Positions 1 to 6,096 of a stretch of 7,416 bases of DNA are shown here, piece after piece. Each line of letters starts with the position of its first letter. Position 1 is the stretch's first letter. This DNA comes from an uncultured Lachnospiraceae bacterium. GTDB taxonomy: Bacteria; Bacillota; Clostridia; Lachnospirales; Lachnospiraceae. The notes under the pieces are model-generated. The model was given only the letters and a program-made list of their open reading frames with translations. It made no database searches and was not told the DNA's origin. Both the position numbers and the translations under genes were made by a program. Location: NCBI GenBank assembly GCA_905235345.1, contig CAJOLO010000212.1, positions 1 through 7,416 on the forward strand, written 5' to 3'.

Positions 1-708
1 GGTGTGTATGCCATGAGCGCCATAACCGCCCTGACTGCCCAGAATACTACAGGCGTGACCGGAATTATGGAAGTAACACCCGAATTTCTAGGGGAACAGT
101 TAGACAGCATTTTTACAGATATTTTCCCCGACAGCGTGAAGATCGGAATGGTCTCCTCCGGCGGACTTATTCATAAGATAGCTGAAAAGCTTACATCTTA
201 TCATGCCAATAACATAGTCCTCGACCCTGTAATGGTCGCCACCAGCGGCTCTAAACTTATCAGCGATGACGCAGTAAATACACTGAAAGATACGCTCATT
301 CCACTTGCGGATATCATAACGCCCAACATTCCGGAGGCAGAGGTGTTAGCCGGAGTTTCCATATCATCAAAAGAGGATATGGAATTGGCGGCCGAAAAGA
401 TTCATGAGACTTACGGCTGTGCTGTTCTGCTAAAGGGAGGGCACAGGCTTAACGACGCCAATGATTTCCTATGTTATCAGAATGGCAGACAATGGTTTAT
501 GGGCAGGCGAATTGACAATCCCAACACTCACGGCACAGGCTGTACTCTTTCAAGTGCTATTGCCTCGAATCTGGCAAAAGGCTATGACATACCGGAGTCT
601 GTAGAAAGAGCAAAGAATTATATTTCGGGGGCGCTTGCAGCTATGCTCGACCTCGGAAAGGGAAGCGGGCCAATGAATCATGGATTTGCGATAGACAATG
701 AGCATTAG
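1..708 (+). CDS. thiD: Hydroxymethylpyrimidine/phosphomethylpyrimidine kinase ThiD, 5'-truncated
   Basis: ThiD phosphorylates hydroxymethylpyrimidine (HMP) and then HMP-phosphate to HMP-diphosphate, the pyrimidine half of thiamine, in the cytoplasm. The frame is open from base 1 (GVYAMSAITALTAQNTTGV) and ends at TAG 706-708. About 235 residues are present, and roughly the first 30 (the substrate-binding N-terminus) lie outside the window. Seen directly: the ThiD-typical ITALTAQNT segment, the VLDPVMVATSG segment near residues 73-83, TPNIPEAEVLAG near 107-118, and the ribokinase-family C-terminal signature NTHGTGCTLSSA near residues 175-186, which holds the phosphate-binding GTGC loop and the cysteine considered catalytic in ThiD. 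thiC follows on the same strand after a 254-bp gap holding a palindromic element, so the two are probably one thiamine operon. An internal ATG at 13 or GTG at 4 could be mistaken for starts, but homology runs straight through the left edge. The pyridoxal kinase-like branch of the family is a less likely alternative given thiC next door. Confidence 0.95.
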   Translation, partial: GVYAMSAITALTAQNTTGVTGIMEVTPEFLGEQLDSIFTDIFPDSVKIGMVSSGGLIHKIAEKLTSYHANNIVLDPVMVATSGSKLISDDAVNTLKDTLIPLADIITPNIPEAEVLAGVSISSKEDMELAAEKIHETYGCAVLLKGGHRLNDANDFLCYQNGRQWFMGRRIDNPNTHGTGCTLSSAIASNLAKGYDIPESVERAKNYISGALAAMLDLGKGSGPMNHGFAIDNEH

Positions 709-725
709 ATATAACAATTTAAACA

Positions 726-936
726 TCAGGTGATTGCGAAACTCTTGTTTATATCTTCAGGATTGTACATATTATACAGTTCCATCACAGGCACGCTTTC
801 GCTGCTTGTCGCACGCAGCGGTACATGCACCAAAATACGGTGCATAAGTACCGGCGGCTCCAAAGCACCTGTTTATGGAATCTGTACAATATGTACAACC
901 CAATACACAATATTATTATGTTTCGCAATTACCTGA
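726..936. repeat. 211-bp imperfect palindromic element (MITE-like or structured RNA)
   Basis: The ends are inverted repeats: 726-742 pairs with 920-936 over 17 positions with one mismatch (a G.U wobble if transcribed on the + strand). Inside, 763-779 pairs with 882-898 (16 of 17), continuing as 780-785 with 875-880 past one bulged base. Then 787-791 pairs with 868-872 and 796-799 with 862-865. At the tip are two hairpins: 800-805 with 815-820 (6 bp), and 821-831 with 839-852 (11 bp with a 2-nt bulge, loop AAAATAC). The nested arms cover most of the thiD-thiC gap. Possible imperfect target duplication: TTAAACA at 719-725 and TTAAAGCA at 938-945. I do not recognise the family. It could be a non-autonomous transposable element, a dispersed palindromic repeat, or a cis-acting RNA in the thiC leader. 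No transposase is present. Pairing is certain from the sequence; the biological class is inferred. Confidence 0.75.
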
Positions 937-951
937 ATTAAAGCAAATAAA

Positions 952-956
952 AGGAG
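952..956 (+). promoter_or_regulatory. Ribosome binding site of thiC
   Basis: AGGAG lies 6 bases before the ATG at 963, outside the right end of the palindromic element. This fixes the thiC start. Confidence 0.85.
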
Positions 957-962
957 AACAAT

Positions 963-2276
963 ATGAAAGCATATCATACACAGATGGAAGCAGCAAAGAA
1001 GGGAATCATCACCCCTGAAATGGAAATTGTTGCAAAGAAGGAATACATAGAACCCGAGGAATTAAGAGAACTGGTCGCAAAAGGCGAAGTTGCGATTCCA
1101 TGCAATGTCAATCACAAATCCATCTCCCCCGAAGGCATCGGAACGAAAATGCGCACCAAGATAAATGTCAACCTCGGCATATCCGGCGATGCGAAAAACT
1201 ACGAAACCGAAATGAAGAAGGTAGATCTTGCACACCAATTCGGTGCGGAAGCAATCATGGACTTATCCAATTACGGTAAGACCAATACTTTCCGGAGACA
1301 GCTTATCGAAAAGTCCCCTGCAATGATAGGCACAGTGCCTATGTATGATGCCATCGGCTATCTCGAAAAGGATCTGTTAGATATCACAGCAGAAGATTTT
1401 CTCAAGGTAGTACGCGCCCATGCCGAGGAGGGCGTTGACTTCATGACTATTCACGCAGGCATAAACCGTCGTTCCGTCGAAGCATTCCGTCGTGAAGGCA
1501 GAAAGATGAATATTGTTTCAAGAGGCGGTTCTTTATTGTTTGCCTGGATGATGATGACTGATCAGGAGAATCCCTTCTTCGAGTATTATGATGAAGTCCT
1601 GGATATTCTGCATGAGTACGATGTGACCATAAGTCTCGGAGATGCCCTTCGTCCCGGATGTATCGACGATGCAACCGATGCCGGACAGATATCCGAGCTT
1701 ATAGAGCTTGGCCATCTCACTGAGCGTGCATGGGATAAGAATGTACAGGTGATGGTCGAAGGACCCGGTCATATGGCAATGAATGAGATAGCAGCCAACA
1801 TGACACTTCAAAAACGCATATGCCACAATGCTCCATTCTATGTACTCGGTCCTCTGGTCACAGATATATTCCCCGGTTATGACCATATAACTTCCGCTAT
1901 CGGTGGAGCCATCGCAGCGGCAAACGGTGCAGATTTCCTATGTTATGTCACTCCTGCGGAACATTTAAGACTTCCGGATGTAAATGACGTCAAGGAGGGT
2001 ATCATTGCCAGCAAGATAGCCGCCCATGCAGCCGATATTGCCAAAAATGTTCCTCATGCAAGAGATCAGGATAATGCCATGGCTGAGGCAAGACAGGTAG
2101 TAGACTGGGATAAGATATTTGACGTTTCCTTCGACAGGGAAAAGGCGCAGACATATTTTGAAAGTGTTCCGCCTGCAGACAGACACACCTGCTCTATGTG
2201 TGGAAAGATGTGTGCTGTTCGAACAACCAATATGATTCTCGCAGGAGAAAAAGTAGAATTCTGTTCTGAACTATAA
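963..2276 (+). CDS. thiC: Phosphomethylpyrimidine synthase ThiC (short anaerobe-type form)
   Basis: ThiC is a radical-SAM enzyme with a [4Fe-4S] cluster that rearranges 5-aminoimidazole ribotide into HMP-phosphate, the substrate of ThiD. The 437-residue protein is complete. It matches the shorter anaerobe-type enzymes and lacks the N-terminal extension of the roughly 600-residue proteobacterial and plant forms. Seen directly: NVNHKSISPEGIGTKMRTKIN near residues 48-68, EAIMDLSNYG near 95-104, FMTIHAGINRRS near 160-171, ISLGDALRPGCIDDATDAGQ near 223-242, MVEGPGHMAMNEIA near 264-277, and the C-terminal cluster motif CSMCGKMC (Cys410, 413, 417), spaced CX2CX3C rather than the CX2CX4C of the long enzymes. 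The start is supported by AGGAG at 952-956. It lies downstream of thiD, probably in one operon, and ends at a hairpin shared with the convergent phosphatase gene. No THI-box (TPP riboswitch) is visible directly upstream. Confidence 0.97.
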   Translation: MKAYHTQMEAAKKGIITPEMEIVAKKEYIEPEELRELVAKGEVAIPCNVNHKSISPEGIGTKMRTKINVNLGISGDAKNYETEMKKVDLAHQFGAEAIMDLSNYGKTNTFRRQLIEKSPAMIGTVPMYDAIGYLEKDLLDITAEDFLKVVRAHAEEGVDFMTIHAGINRRSVEAFRREGRKMNIVSRGGSLLFAWMMMTDQENPFFEYYDEVLDILHEYDVTISLGDALRPGCIDDATDAGQISELIELGHLTERAWDKNVQVMVEGPGHMAMNEIAANMTLQKRICHNAPFYVLGPLVTDIFPGYDHITSAIGGAIAAANGADFLCYVTPAEHLRLPDVNDVKEGIIASKIAAHAADIAKNVPHARDQDNAMAEARQVVDWDKIFDVSFDREKAQTYFESVPPADRHTCSMCGKMCAVRTTNMILAGEKVEFCSEL

Positions 2277-2280
2277 AACC

Positions 2281-2327
2281 GGAATGGACGCTCTCGCCAA
2301 TCGGCAGGGAGCGTCCTGTTTCATTCC
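2281..2327. terminator. Hairpin between convergent thiC and PP2C genes, probably bidirectional
   Basis: A perfect 8-bp stem, GGACGCTC (2286-2293) with GAGCGTCC (2309-2316), is flanked by a second pairing of GGAAT (2281-2285) with ATTCC (2323-2327). The U-tracts are weak: TGTTT on the + side and GGTTTTA on the - side. It lies 4 bases after the thiC stop and overlaps the last codons of the opposing gene. The position between converging genes favours terminator function, but the poor U-run leaves efficiency uncertain. Confidence 0.6.
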
Positions 2328-3127
2328 GTCACTTCTATAAGTATGATTGTAATATTATCTCTGCCTCCGGCCTCTCTGGCGCGATTGATCAGCTTTTCCG
2401 CCTTCGTTCCAAGGCTATGTTCTTTCGATAATATATTGCATATATCCTTATCCGGAACCATCTCTGTCAATCCATCAGTACATAACAGATATATATCACC
2501 TGCAACACTTTGAACGAGTTCTTCCTTATAGCACTCAGTCTTTACAAGTTCATTATCTTCCTTCATCCCAAGGAACTGATAAAGTGCATTGCGATGAGGA
2601 TGTCTTTCCGCCTGTTCTTTGGTCAGAATACCTTCACTAAGCATTCTCCTTACAAGATTATGATCCTTGGTCATCTGCACAAGCTCACCCGACCGAAACA
2701 GATATCCTCTGCTATCACCTATGTTATAAAAGCTAAATGTATCATTTTCAAATGACAATGCAGCAAAAGTAGTCCCCATATTATTGTTAAGATTATATTC
2801 AGCTATCCTTCTGCTTGACATACTGACATAATCGTCTATGATATTCGGAAAGAGAATATCTTCTTTTCCCATATCATCATTACCGGCATAATACCTGTCA
2901 TATATGACATCCAACGTCTCCGCTGCAATTCTTGATGCTACTTCACCCTCTGCTTCTCCACCCATACCATCAAACACCGCACTTATGACAGTCTCACTGA
3001 ATCCGATTTCATATTTCCATGAATATTCATTATCATTTTTCCTGTAAAAGCCATTAAGATATGCATTATCTTCGTTATTACTTCTTACATTTCCACCATG
3101 ACTTATTATTAATCCGTGACATTTCAT
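2321..3127 (-). CDS. PP2C-family serine/threonine protein phosphatase
   Basis: This predicted soluble, metal-dependent phosphatase removes phosphate from Ser/Thr residues, typically opposing a Hanks-type kinase. From the chosen start it is 268 residues, the usual length for a stand-alone bacterial PP2C (PrpC/Stp type). Motifs in order: GNVRSNNED (12-20), VFDGMGG (51-57), GTTFAALSF (118-126), IGDSRGYLFR (136-145), LLCTDGLTEMV (214-224) and GGRDNIT (254-260). The metal-ligand aspartates expected from the family (Asp20, Asp53, Asp218, Asp257) are all there, so it should be active. No membrane segment is seen. The start is at 3127 because AAGGA (3136-3140) sits 8 bases upstream. An in-frame ATG at 3169 would add 14 residues but has no ribosome binding site and lies in a hairpin. 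It is the last gene of an operon with the FHA and helix-turn-helix genes. The physiological substrate is not shown. Confidence 0.93.
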   Translation of the reverse strand: MKCHGLIISHGGNVRSNNEDNAYLNGFYRKNDNEYSWKYEIGFSETVISAVFDGMGGEAEGEVASRIAAETLDVIYDRYYAGNDDMGKEDILFPNIIDDYVSMSSRRIAEYNLNNNMGTTFAALSFENDTFSFYNIGDSRGYLFRSGELVQMTKDHNLVRRMLSEGILTKEQAERHPHRNALYQFLGMKEDNELVKTECYKEELVQSVAGDIYLLCTDGLTEMVPDKDICNILSKEHSLGTKAEKLINRAREAGGRDNITIILIEVTE

Positions 3128-3135
3128 ACTGCATT

Positions 3136-3140
3136 TCCTT
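3136..3140 (-). promoter_or_regulatory. Ribosome binding site that decides the PP2C start
   Basis: On the - strand AAGGA lies 8 bases before ATG 3127-3125. The alternative upstream ATG (3169-3167) has only AT-rich sequence before it, so the internal start is preferred. Confidence 0.65.
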
Positions 3141-3157
3141 TTTGAATCTATATTCTG

Positions 3158-3195
3158 GATCAATATCATTAAGTAAATTACTGATATAATTGATC
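3158..3195 (-). other. Intercistronic hairpin between FHA and PP2C genes
   Basis: GATCAA (3158-3163) pairs with TTGATC (3190-3195), and TATCA (3164-3168) pairs with TGATA (3182-3186), leaving a 3-nt bulge and a 13-nt loop. The stem is AT-rich and has no U-run after it on the - strand, so it does not look like a full terminator. It could limit read-through or protect the mRNA end. It swallows the alternative PP2C start codon at 3169. Confidence 0.4.
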
Positions 3196-3196
3196 G

Positions 3197-3745
3197 TCAA
3201 CTGCATGCAACTTTGACATCTCCAACCACATAGGAAATATCACCCATATATATTACAATGCCTCTATTCTTTCCCATCACAAGTCCTTTGGAAGGATTAT
3301 CATTCCGGATAACCTCGTCTCCGTCAGTAACATCAATTCTTGAATATCCTTTTGTATCAATGACCTTCCACTCTTCACTGTAATATCGTGTAGAGAACAT
3401 ACACCATATAGTCCTGCAATTAATAGCCGCCCTCTCTCCTCCGCCGAATATAAGCACATCACCGTCGGATAACATCACAGGCTTTATTCGTCCATTCCTT
3501 CCTGCATCAATATGCCTGTTATTATACACTGTTCCATTCTTCCCATTATTGTCAAGATAGAACCATATGCCATCCATATTTTCAAATCTTCCATGCTTTC
3601 TGCTTACTGTACTTGAATGACATGCTATATCCGGCTGATTGTCGGCAACCGGCCTTCCCACTTCCCATATGGTTTTATCATCCAACAGATATGTATCGAG
3701 TCTTCCATTCTCAATTACAATAAGATTATTAAATTTACCACTCAT
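3197..3745 (-). CDS. FHA-domain phosphothreonine-binding protein
   Basis: This small cytoplasmic protein of 182 residues has an N-terminal forkhead-associated domain (about residues 8-115), a fold that binds phosphothreonine peptides. Seen directly are the signature residues Gly30-Arg31, Ser48 and His51 in SSTVSRKHGRF, Asn70-Gly71-Thr72 and Asn75 in NNGKNGTVYNN, and LSDGDVLIFGGG at 92-103. The phosphate-contacting positions are therefore intact and binding is plausible. The C-terminal stretch (about 123-182) looks beta-rich and includes MGDISYVVGDVKV; I do not recognise it. The start is supported by GAGGAGA at 3752-3758, 6 bases upstream, inside the end of the preceding gene. The two genes overlap by 11 bp, which suggests translational coupling. 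With PP2C downstream, it probably reads Thr phosphorylation in the same circuit; the partner kinase is not in this window. Confidence 0.9.
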   Translation of the reverse strand: MSGKFNNLIVIENGRLDTYLLDDKTIWEVGRPVADNQPDIACHSSTVSRKHGRFENMDGIWFYLDNNGKNGTVYNNRHIDAGRNGRIKPVMLSDGDVLIFGGGERAAINCRTIWCMFSTRYYSEEWKVIDTKGYSRIDVTDGDEVIRNDNPSKGLVMGKNRGIVIYMGDISYVVGDVKVACS

Positions 3746-4757
3746 CGTCTATCTCCTCTAATTCTGAAATAAATGCTTCAATCTCCGGAATCTTCATTTC
3801 TTCCATAATCTGTTTGGCATATCTGCAAAGTTCATCCGGATCAAACTCATCACTTTCAACATCCAACATATTATTGATACTTGCGTCCTCCAAAATATAC
3901 ATAACAACACTTTCAAATATATTCTTGGCACATAAAGGTTCCATATGCGCAAGCTCTAACATCTGATTTACCTGATCGTGGTCCATGCTCAAGTGTAATC
4001 CTAATGAAATTATCTTGTTTCTTGTCGGATACCATTTATTCTGACGTATCGCTGAAACGCATTGTTTCAAAGACGATGACCAGCCCTGTCCTTCTGCCAT
4101 ATCAGACACGCTTGATGCAAAATCCTTATAATTAGCATCAATACACATCTTCACATATGCGTAAAACCTATGATATGCATATGAAAACAACGCACTGTTA
4201 TTATAAATAAATTCATCTAATTCATTCTCATCAGAAACCTTAAGCAAAAGTTCATTAAAATCATCAGTGTTAACATTCTCCTGATCATCAATATTCTCTT
4301 TAATGATATTACCTTTGATCCTGTCAAGAATATACTGATACTTTTCCGCAGCCTCATCTCCGTAATCATTATTTAAAACAAATATACATATACAATCCTC
4401 AAGGCTCTTGGAATATAGTCCCGGATACTGTCCGTAGCGCTGCAATAATTGATTCATTCGTGGTATATCATAATGTGCAGCCATTCCTATTCTCAAAAAG
4501 GTCTCTCTGCTTTTTGGAATTGAACCTTTACACCACTTATCAACGGTTACTCTGCTTACACCACATTTATCTGCAAATCCCTTCTTCGTATATCCATTAT
4601 CAGTAATAATTTCGTTAACTTTAATCGCCCATTGTTCCTGCTGTGTCTTAATCATGGGAAGAATCTGATTCCTCAAATCTTCTATGTTATCACACATTAT
4701 AATGGCATCCTTCAAAAATATGGTTTTATTATTATCTTCCTGTTCATATAACATCAT
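3735..4757 (-). CDS. XRE-like helix-turn-helix protein with a duplicated C-terminal module
   Basis: This 340-residue protein has a helix-turn-helix at about residues 45-95 (core YTKKGFADKCGVSRVTVDKW, 56-75), followed by a helical module at 84-131 with MNQLLQRYGQYPGLYSKSLED. A second, diverged copy lies at 246-291 (RNKIISLGLHLSMD, VNQMLELAHMEPL). Shared positions include the leading Arg, an IG/LG pair, Asp, NQ-x-L, Pro and Leu. The segment before the second copy (about 226-245) keeps only a faint helix-turn-helix pattern. The C-terminus is acidic (ELEEIDDEW). It is probably a DNA-binding regulator or an adaptor that reuses a helix-turn-helix fold. As first gene of the operon with FHA and PP2C, it may be controlled by their phosphorylation circuit; this is inference. 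The start used is ATG 4757, with GAGGA at 4763-4767; the adjacent ATG at 4754 has equally good spacing, and Met21 is a weaker alternative. Confidence 0.82.
   Translation of the reverse strand: MMLYEQEDNNKTIFLKDAIIMCDNIEDLRNQILPMIKTQQEQWAIKVNEIITDNGYTKKGFADKCGVSRVTVDKWCKGSIPKSRETFLRIGMAAHYDIPRMNQLLQRYGQYPGLYSKSLEDCICIFVLNNDYGDEAAEKYQYILDRIKGNIIKENIDDQENVNTDDFNELLLKVSDENELDEFIYNNSALFSYAYHRFYAYVKMCIDANYKDFASSVSDMAEGQGWSSSLKQCVSAIRQNKWYPTRNKIISLGLHLSMDHDQVNQMLELAHMEPLCAKNIFESVVMYILEDASINNMLDVESDEFDPDELCRYAKQIMEEMKIPEIEAFISELEEIDDEW
3752..3758 (-). promoter_or_regulatory. Ribosome binding site of the FHA gene, inside the upstream gene
   Basis: GAGGAGA on the - strand lies 6 bases before ATG 3745-3743 and within the last codons of the helix-turn-helix gene, consistent with coupled translation. 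Confidence 0.75.
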
Positions 4758-4762
4758 ATGTA

Positions 4763-4767
4763 TCCTC
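4763..4767 (-). promoter_or_regulatory. Ribosome binding site of the helix-turn-helix gene
   Basis: GAGGA on the - strand is 5 bases before ATG 4757 and 8 before ATG 4754. Spacing slightly favours the second ATG, but the two differ by one residue. Confidence 0.6.
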
Positions 4768-4820
4768 AGTGCTCTTTCTTTAATATTTGAATCACGTTAA
4801 TCAAAGCTTCCCGTTTCATT

Positions 4821-4868
4821 GATAACATTAATATCTTATCACTATAATTATTCAAAGTTTTCATTCAA
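4821..4868 (-). promoter_or_regulatory. Candidate promoter and operator of the HTH-FHA-PP2C operon
   Basis: On the - strand, TTGAAT (4868-4863) and TATAGT (4846-4841) are separated by 16 bases, a reasonable sigma-70-type promoter. An 11-bp direct repeat, AAACTTTGAAT, occurs at 4873-4863 and 4860-4850, so a second -35-like TTGAAT sits 13 bases further on. It can pair with TATTAA (4833-4828) at 16-base spacing. Just past the -10, 4821-4840 is a partial palindrome (GATAA...TTATC), a possible operator. The gap 4758-4947 otherwise holds only the ribosome binding site and the terminator of the neighbouring gene. Promoter function is inferred from pattern only. Confidence 0.45.
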
Positions 4869-4909
4869 AGTTTACACACAGAAAACGTGAGCCGCAAGGC
4901 ACACTACTC

Positions 4910-4940
4910 AAAAACTCCCGGTCTTACACCGAGAGTTTTT
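4910..4940 (-). terminator. Intrinsic terminator of the secreted-protein gene
   Basis: A 13-position stem, 4910-4922 with 4928-4940, has one C/A mismatch on the + strand that becomes a G.U pair in - strand RNA. The loop is 5 bases. The - strand transcript ends in TTTTT after the GC-rich core (CGGT/ACCG), 7 bases after the TAA stop of the gene. The symmetric A- and T-tracts would also let it work for + strand transcription. Confidence 0.9.
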
Positions 4941-4947
4941 AAGGTAC

Positions 4948-6096
4948 TTATTTTATCTCAACAGATTTCACAGTGCTCCATTTGCCATAATATTTTTTCC
5001 CGTCTATCCGGGTAACAGCTCTGACTCTCACATAGTACGTCTTTCTGCTCGCTTCTTTTGCTGCTTTTTTTACATAGTTTTCTTTCCCGGAATACACTCT
5101 TGCCTTCTTAAATGATTTTGTTTCACTGATATTGTACTGATACTCTGTGGCACCCTGCATCTTCGACCAGCTGAAATATATCTGCGATTTCTTTGGCGAA
5201 CTTATCTTTTTCAGCTTTAGCTTTCCCGGTAAAACAGTAACAGTAACTGTTTTAGATGATGATGTGTAGTTTGATGTCTCAGGTGAGGTTATCGTTATAT
5301 TAGCCTTACCACATCCCTTTATCTTAATCTTTCCATCTTTTGAGATTGTGGCAACTTTATTATTATCACTTGCATATTCAAGTATTCCGTCACTATTAGT
5401 CTTTGCAGCAACCGAGAATGCCTTGCAGCCCAAAGTCTTTTTGAAGGATTTTGAAGTAATCGTGCTCTCCAGCTTTGATGATACCGCTGCCTGCCCTTCA
5501 TTAGAAACATCTGATGTAGCTGCAGGACTTTCAATCGCTCCGGATTCTGTCGTACTTCCATTTCCAGCTTTCCCGGTTGCACTTCCTGAACCTTCCGTAC
5601 TTCCGCTTCCTGCTGGGCCGGTTACACTTTCTGTTATTCCAGGGGCTGTTGGGATTACTGCCGTTCCGGCTTCTACTGAACTTCCTGCACCTCCCGTATC
5701 TGTCGTTCCAGAGGTAGTCTCCGTACTACCGCCTGTTGTATTACCGCCATCATCCTTTATAAGTTCCGCATACTTTGATTCAGCCTCCTGCAGCACACTA
5801 TAATTTGTCACATTATCTTTAACAGATTCCGGCAATGCATTATAAGCATTTCTTGCAGAATCAATTGCTGTCTTACTGTCCTTTTTAACTGTTCCGATTG
5901 CCGATATCAACGCAATGACCTCATCTGCTTCATTCTGTGATCCTATATTTTCATCAGTAAGTTTGCTTTCCGTCGATACAGTACCAGCAGCCTTAACATA
6001 TGAAGATGACAGATCAACATGCAAAGCGGGACGCACAGGGACGCACACCGGGATGATTGCCGACATAAGCATAATTGTAGCCCCAACCTTCTCCAT
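4948..6096 (-). CDS. C-terminal part of the frameshifted secreted protein (FIVAR-like, linker, Big-like, FN3-like)
   Basis: This 382-codon frame has no ribosome binding site before its ATG at 6096, and its first 20 or so residues are out-of-frame translation of the upstream part. Real coding starts at about VRPALHVDLS (residues 21-30). Numbered from that ATG: a helical segment with AR-x-AY-x-AL, NY-x-VLQEAE-x-KY at 57-113, resembling FIVAR-type repeats of surface proteins; a Gly/Ser/Thr/Pro-rich linker at 117-202; a Big-like beta domain at 213-288 (KKTLGCKAFSV, NNKVATISKDGKIKIKGCGK, VTVTVLP); and a fibronectin type III-like end at 292-382 (IYFSWSKMQGATEYQY, YYVRVRAVTRIDGKKYYGKW). These are extracellular domains. 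There is no LPXTG motif or membrane anchor at the C-terminus, so it would be released or held non-covalently. The stop TAA at 4948-4950 is followed by a strong terminator. Confidence 0.7.
   Translation of the reverse strand: MEKVGATIMLMSAIIPVCVPVRPALHVDLSSSYVKAAGTVSTESKLTDENIGSQNEADEVIALISAIGTVKKDSKTAIDSARNAYNALPESVKDNVTNYSVLQEAESKYAELIKDDGGNTTGGSTETTSGTTDTGGAGSSVEAGTAVIPTAPGITESVTGPAGSGSTEGSGSATGKAGNGSTTESGAIESPAATSDVSNEGQAAVSSKLESTITSKSFKKTLGCKAFSVAAKTNSDGILEYASDNNKVATISKDGKIKIKGCGKANITITSPETSNYTSSSKTVTVTVLPGKLKLKKISSPKKSQIYFSWSKMQGATEYQYNISETKSFKKARVYSGKENYVKKAAKEASRKTYYVRVRAVTRIDGKKYYGKWSTVKSVEIK

Noticed and set aside
730..936. A 68-codon + strand open frame with a GTG start between thiD and thiC
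   Set aside because: Its start and stop fall inside the two arms of the terminal inverted repeat, so the whole frame is the palindromic element. There is no ribosome binding site before the GTG, and the translation resembles no family I know.
1447..2186. Several - strand open frames of 73-117 codons opposite thiC
   Set aside because: They lie wholly antisense to a strongly conserved gene and their translations carry no recognisable domain.
2510..2755. A + strand frame of 81 codons opposite the PP2C gene
   Set aside because: It is antisense to conserved PP2C motifs, with no ribosome binding site and no homology pattern.
3127..3169. Upstream ATG at 3169 as the PP2C start
   Set aside because: It lacks a ribosome binding site, lies in a hairpin and adds 14 residues not typical of the family. 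ATG 3127 has AAGGA at 8-base spacing.
5348..5803. A 151-codon + strand frame rich in Pro, Val and Ser
   Set aside because: It is the complement of the Gly/Ser/Thr-rich linker and Big-like coding region; low-complexity coding sequence often leaves its antisense frame open.
6014..6096. Programmed ribosomal frameshifting as the link between the two parts of the secreted protein
   Set aside because: There is no slippery heptamer or convincing downstream pseudoknot. The perfect 10-bp duplication explains the break fully, and frameshifting would leave extra residues in a conserved motif.
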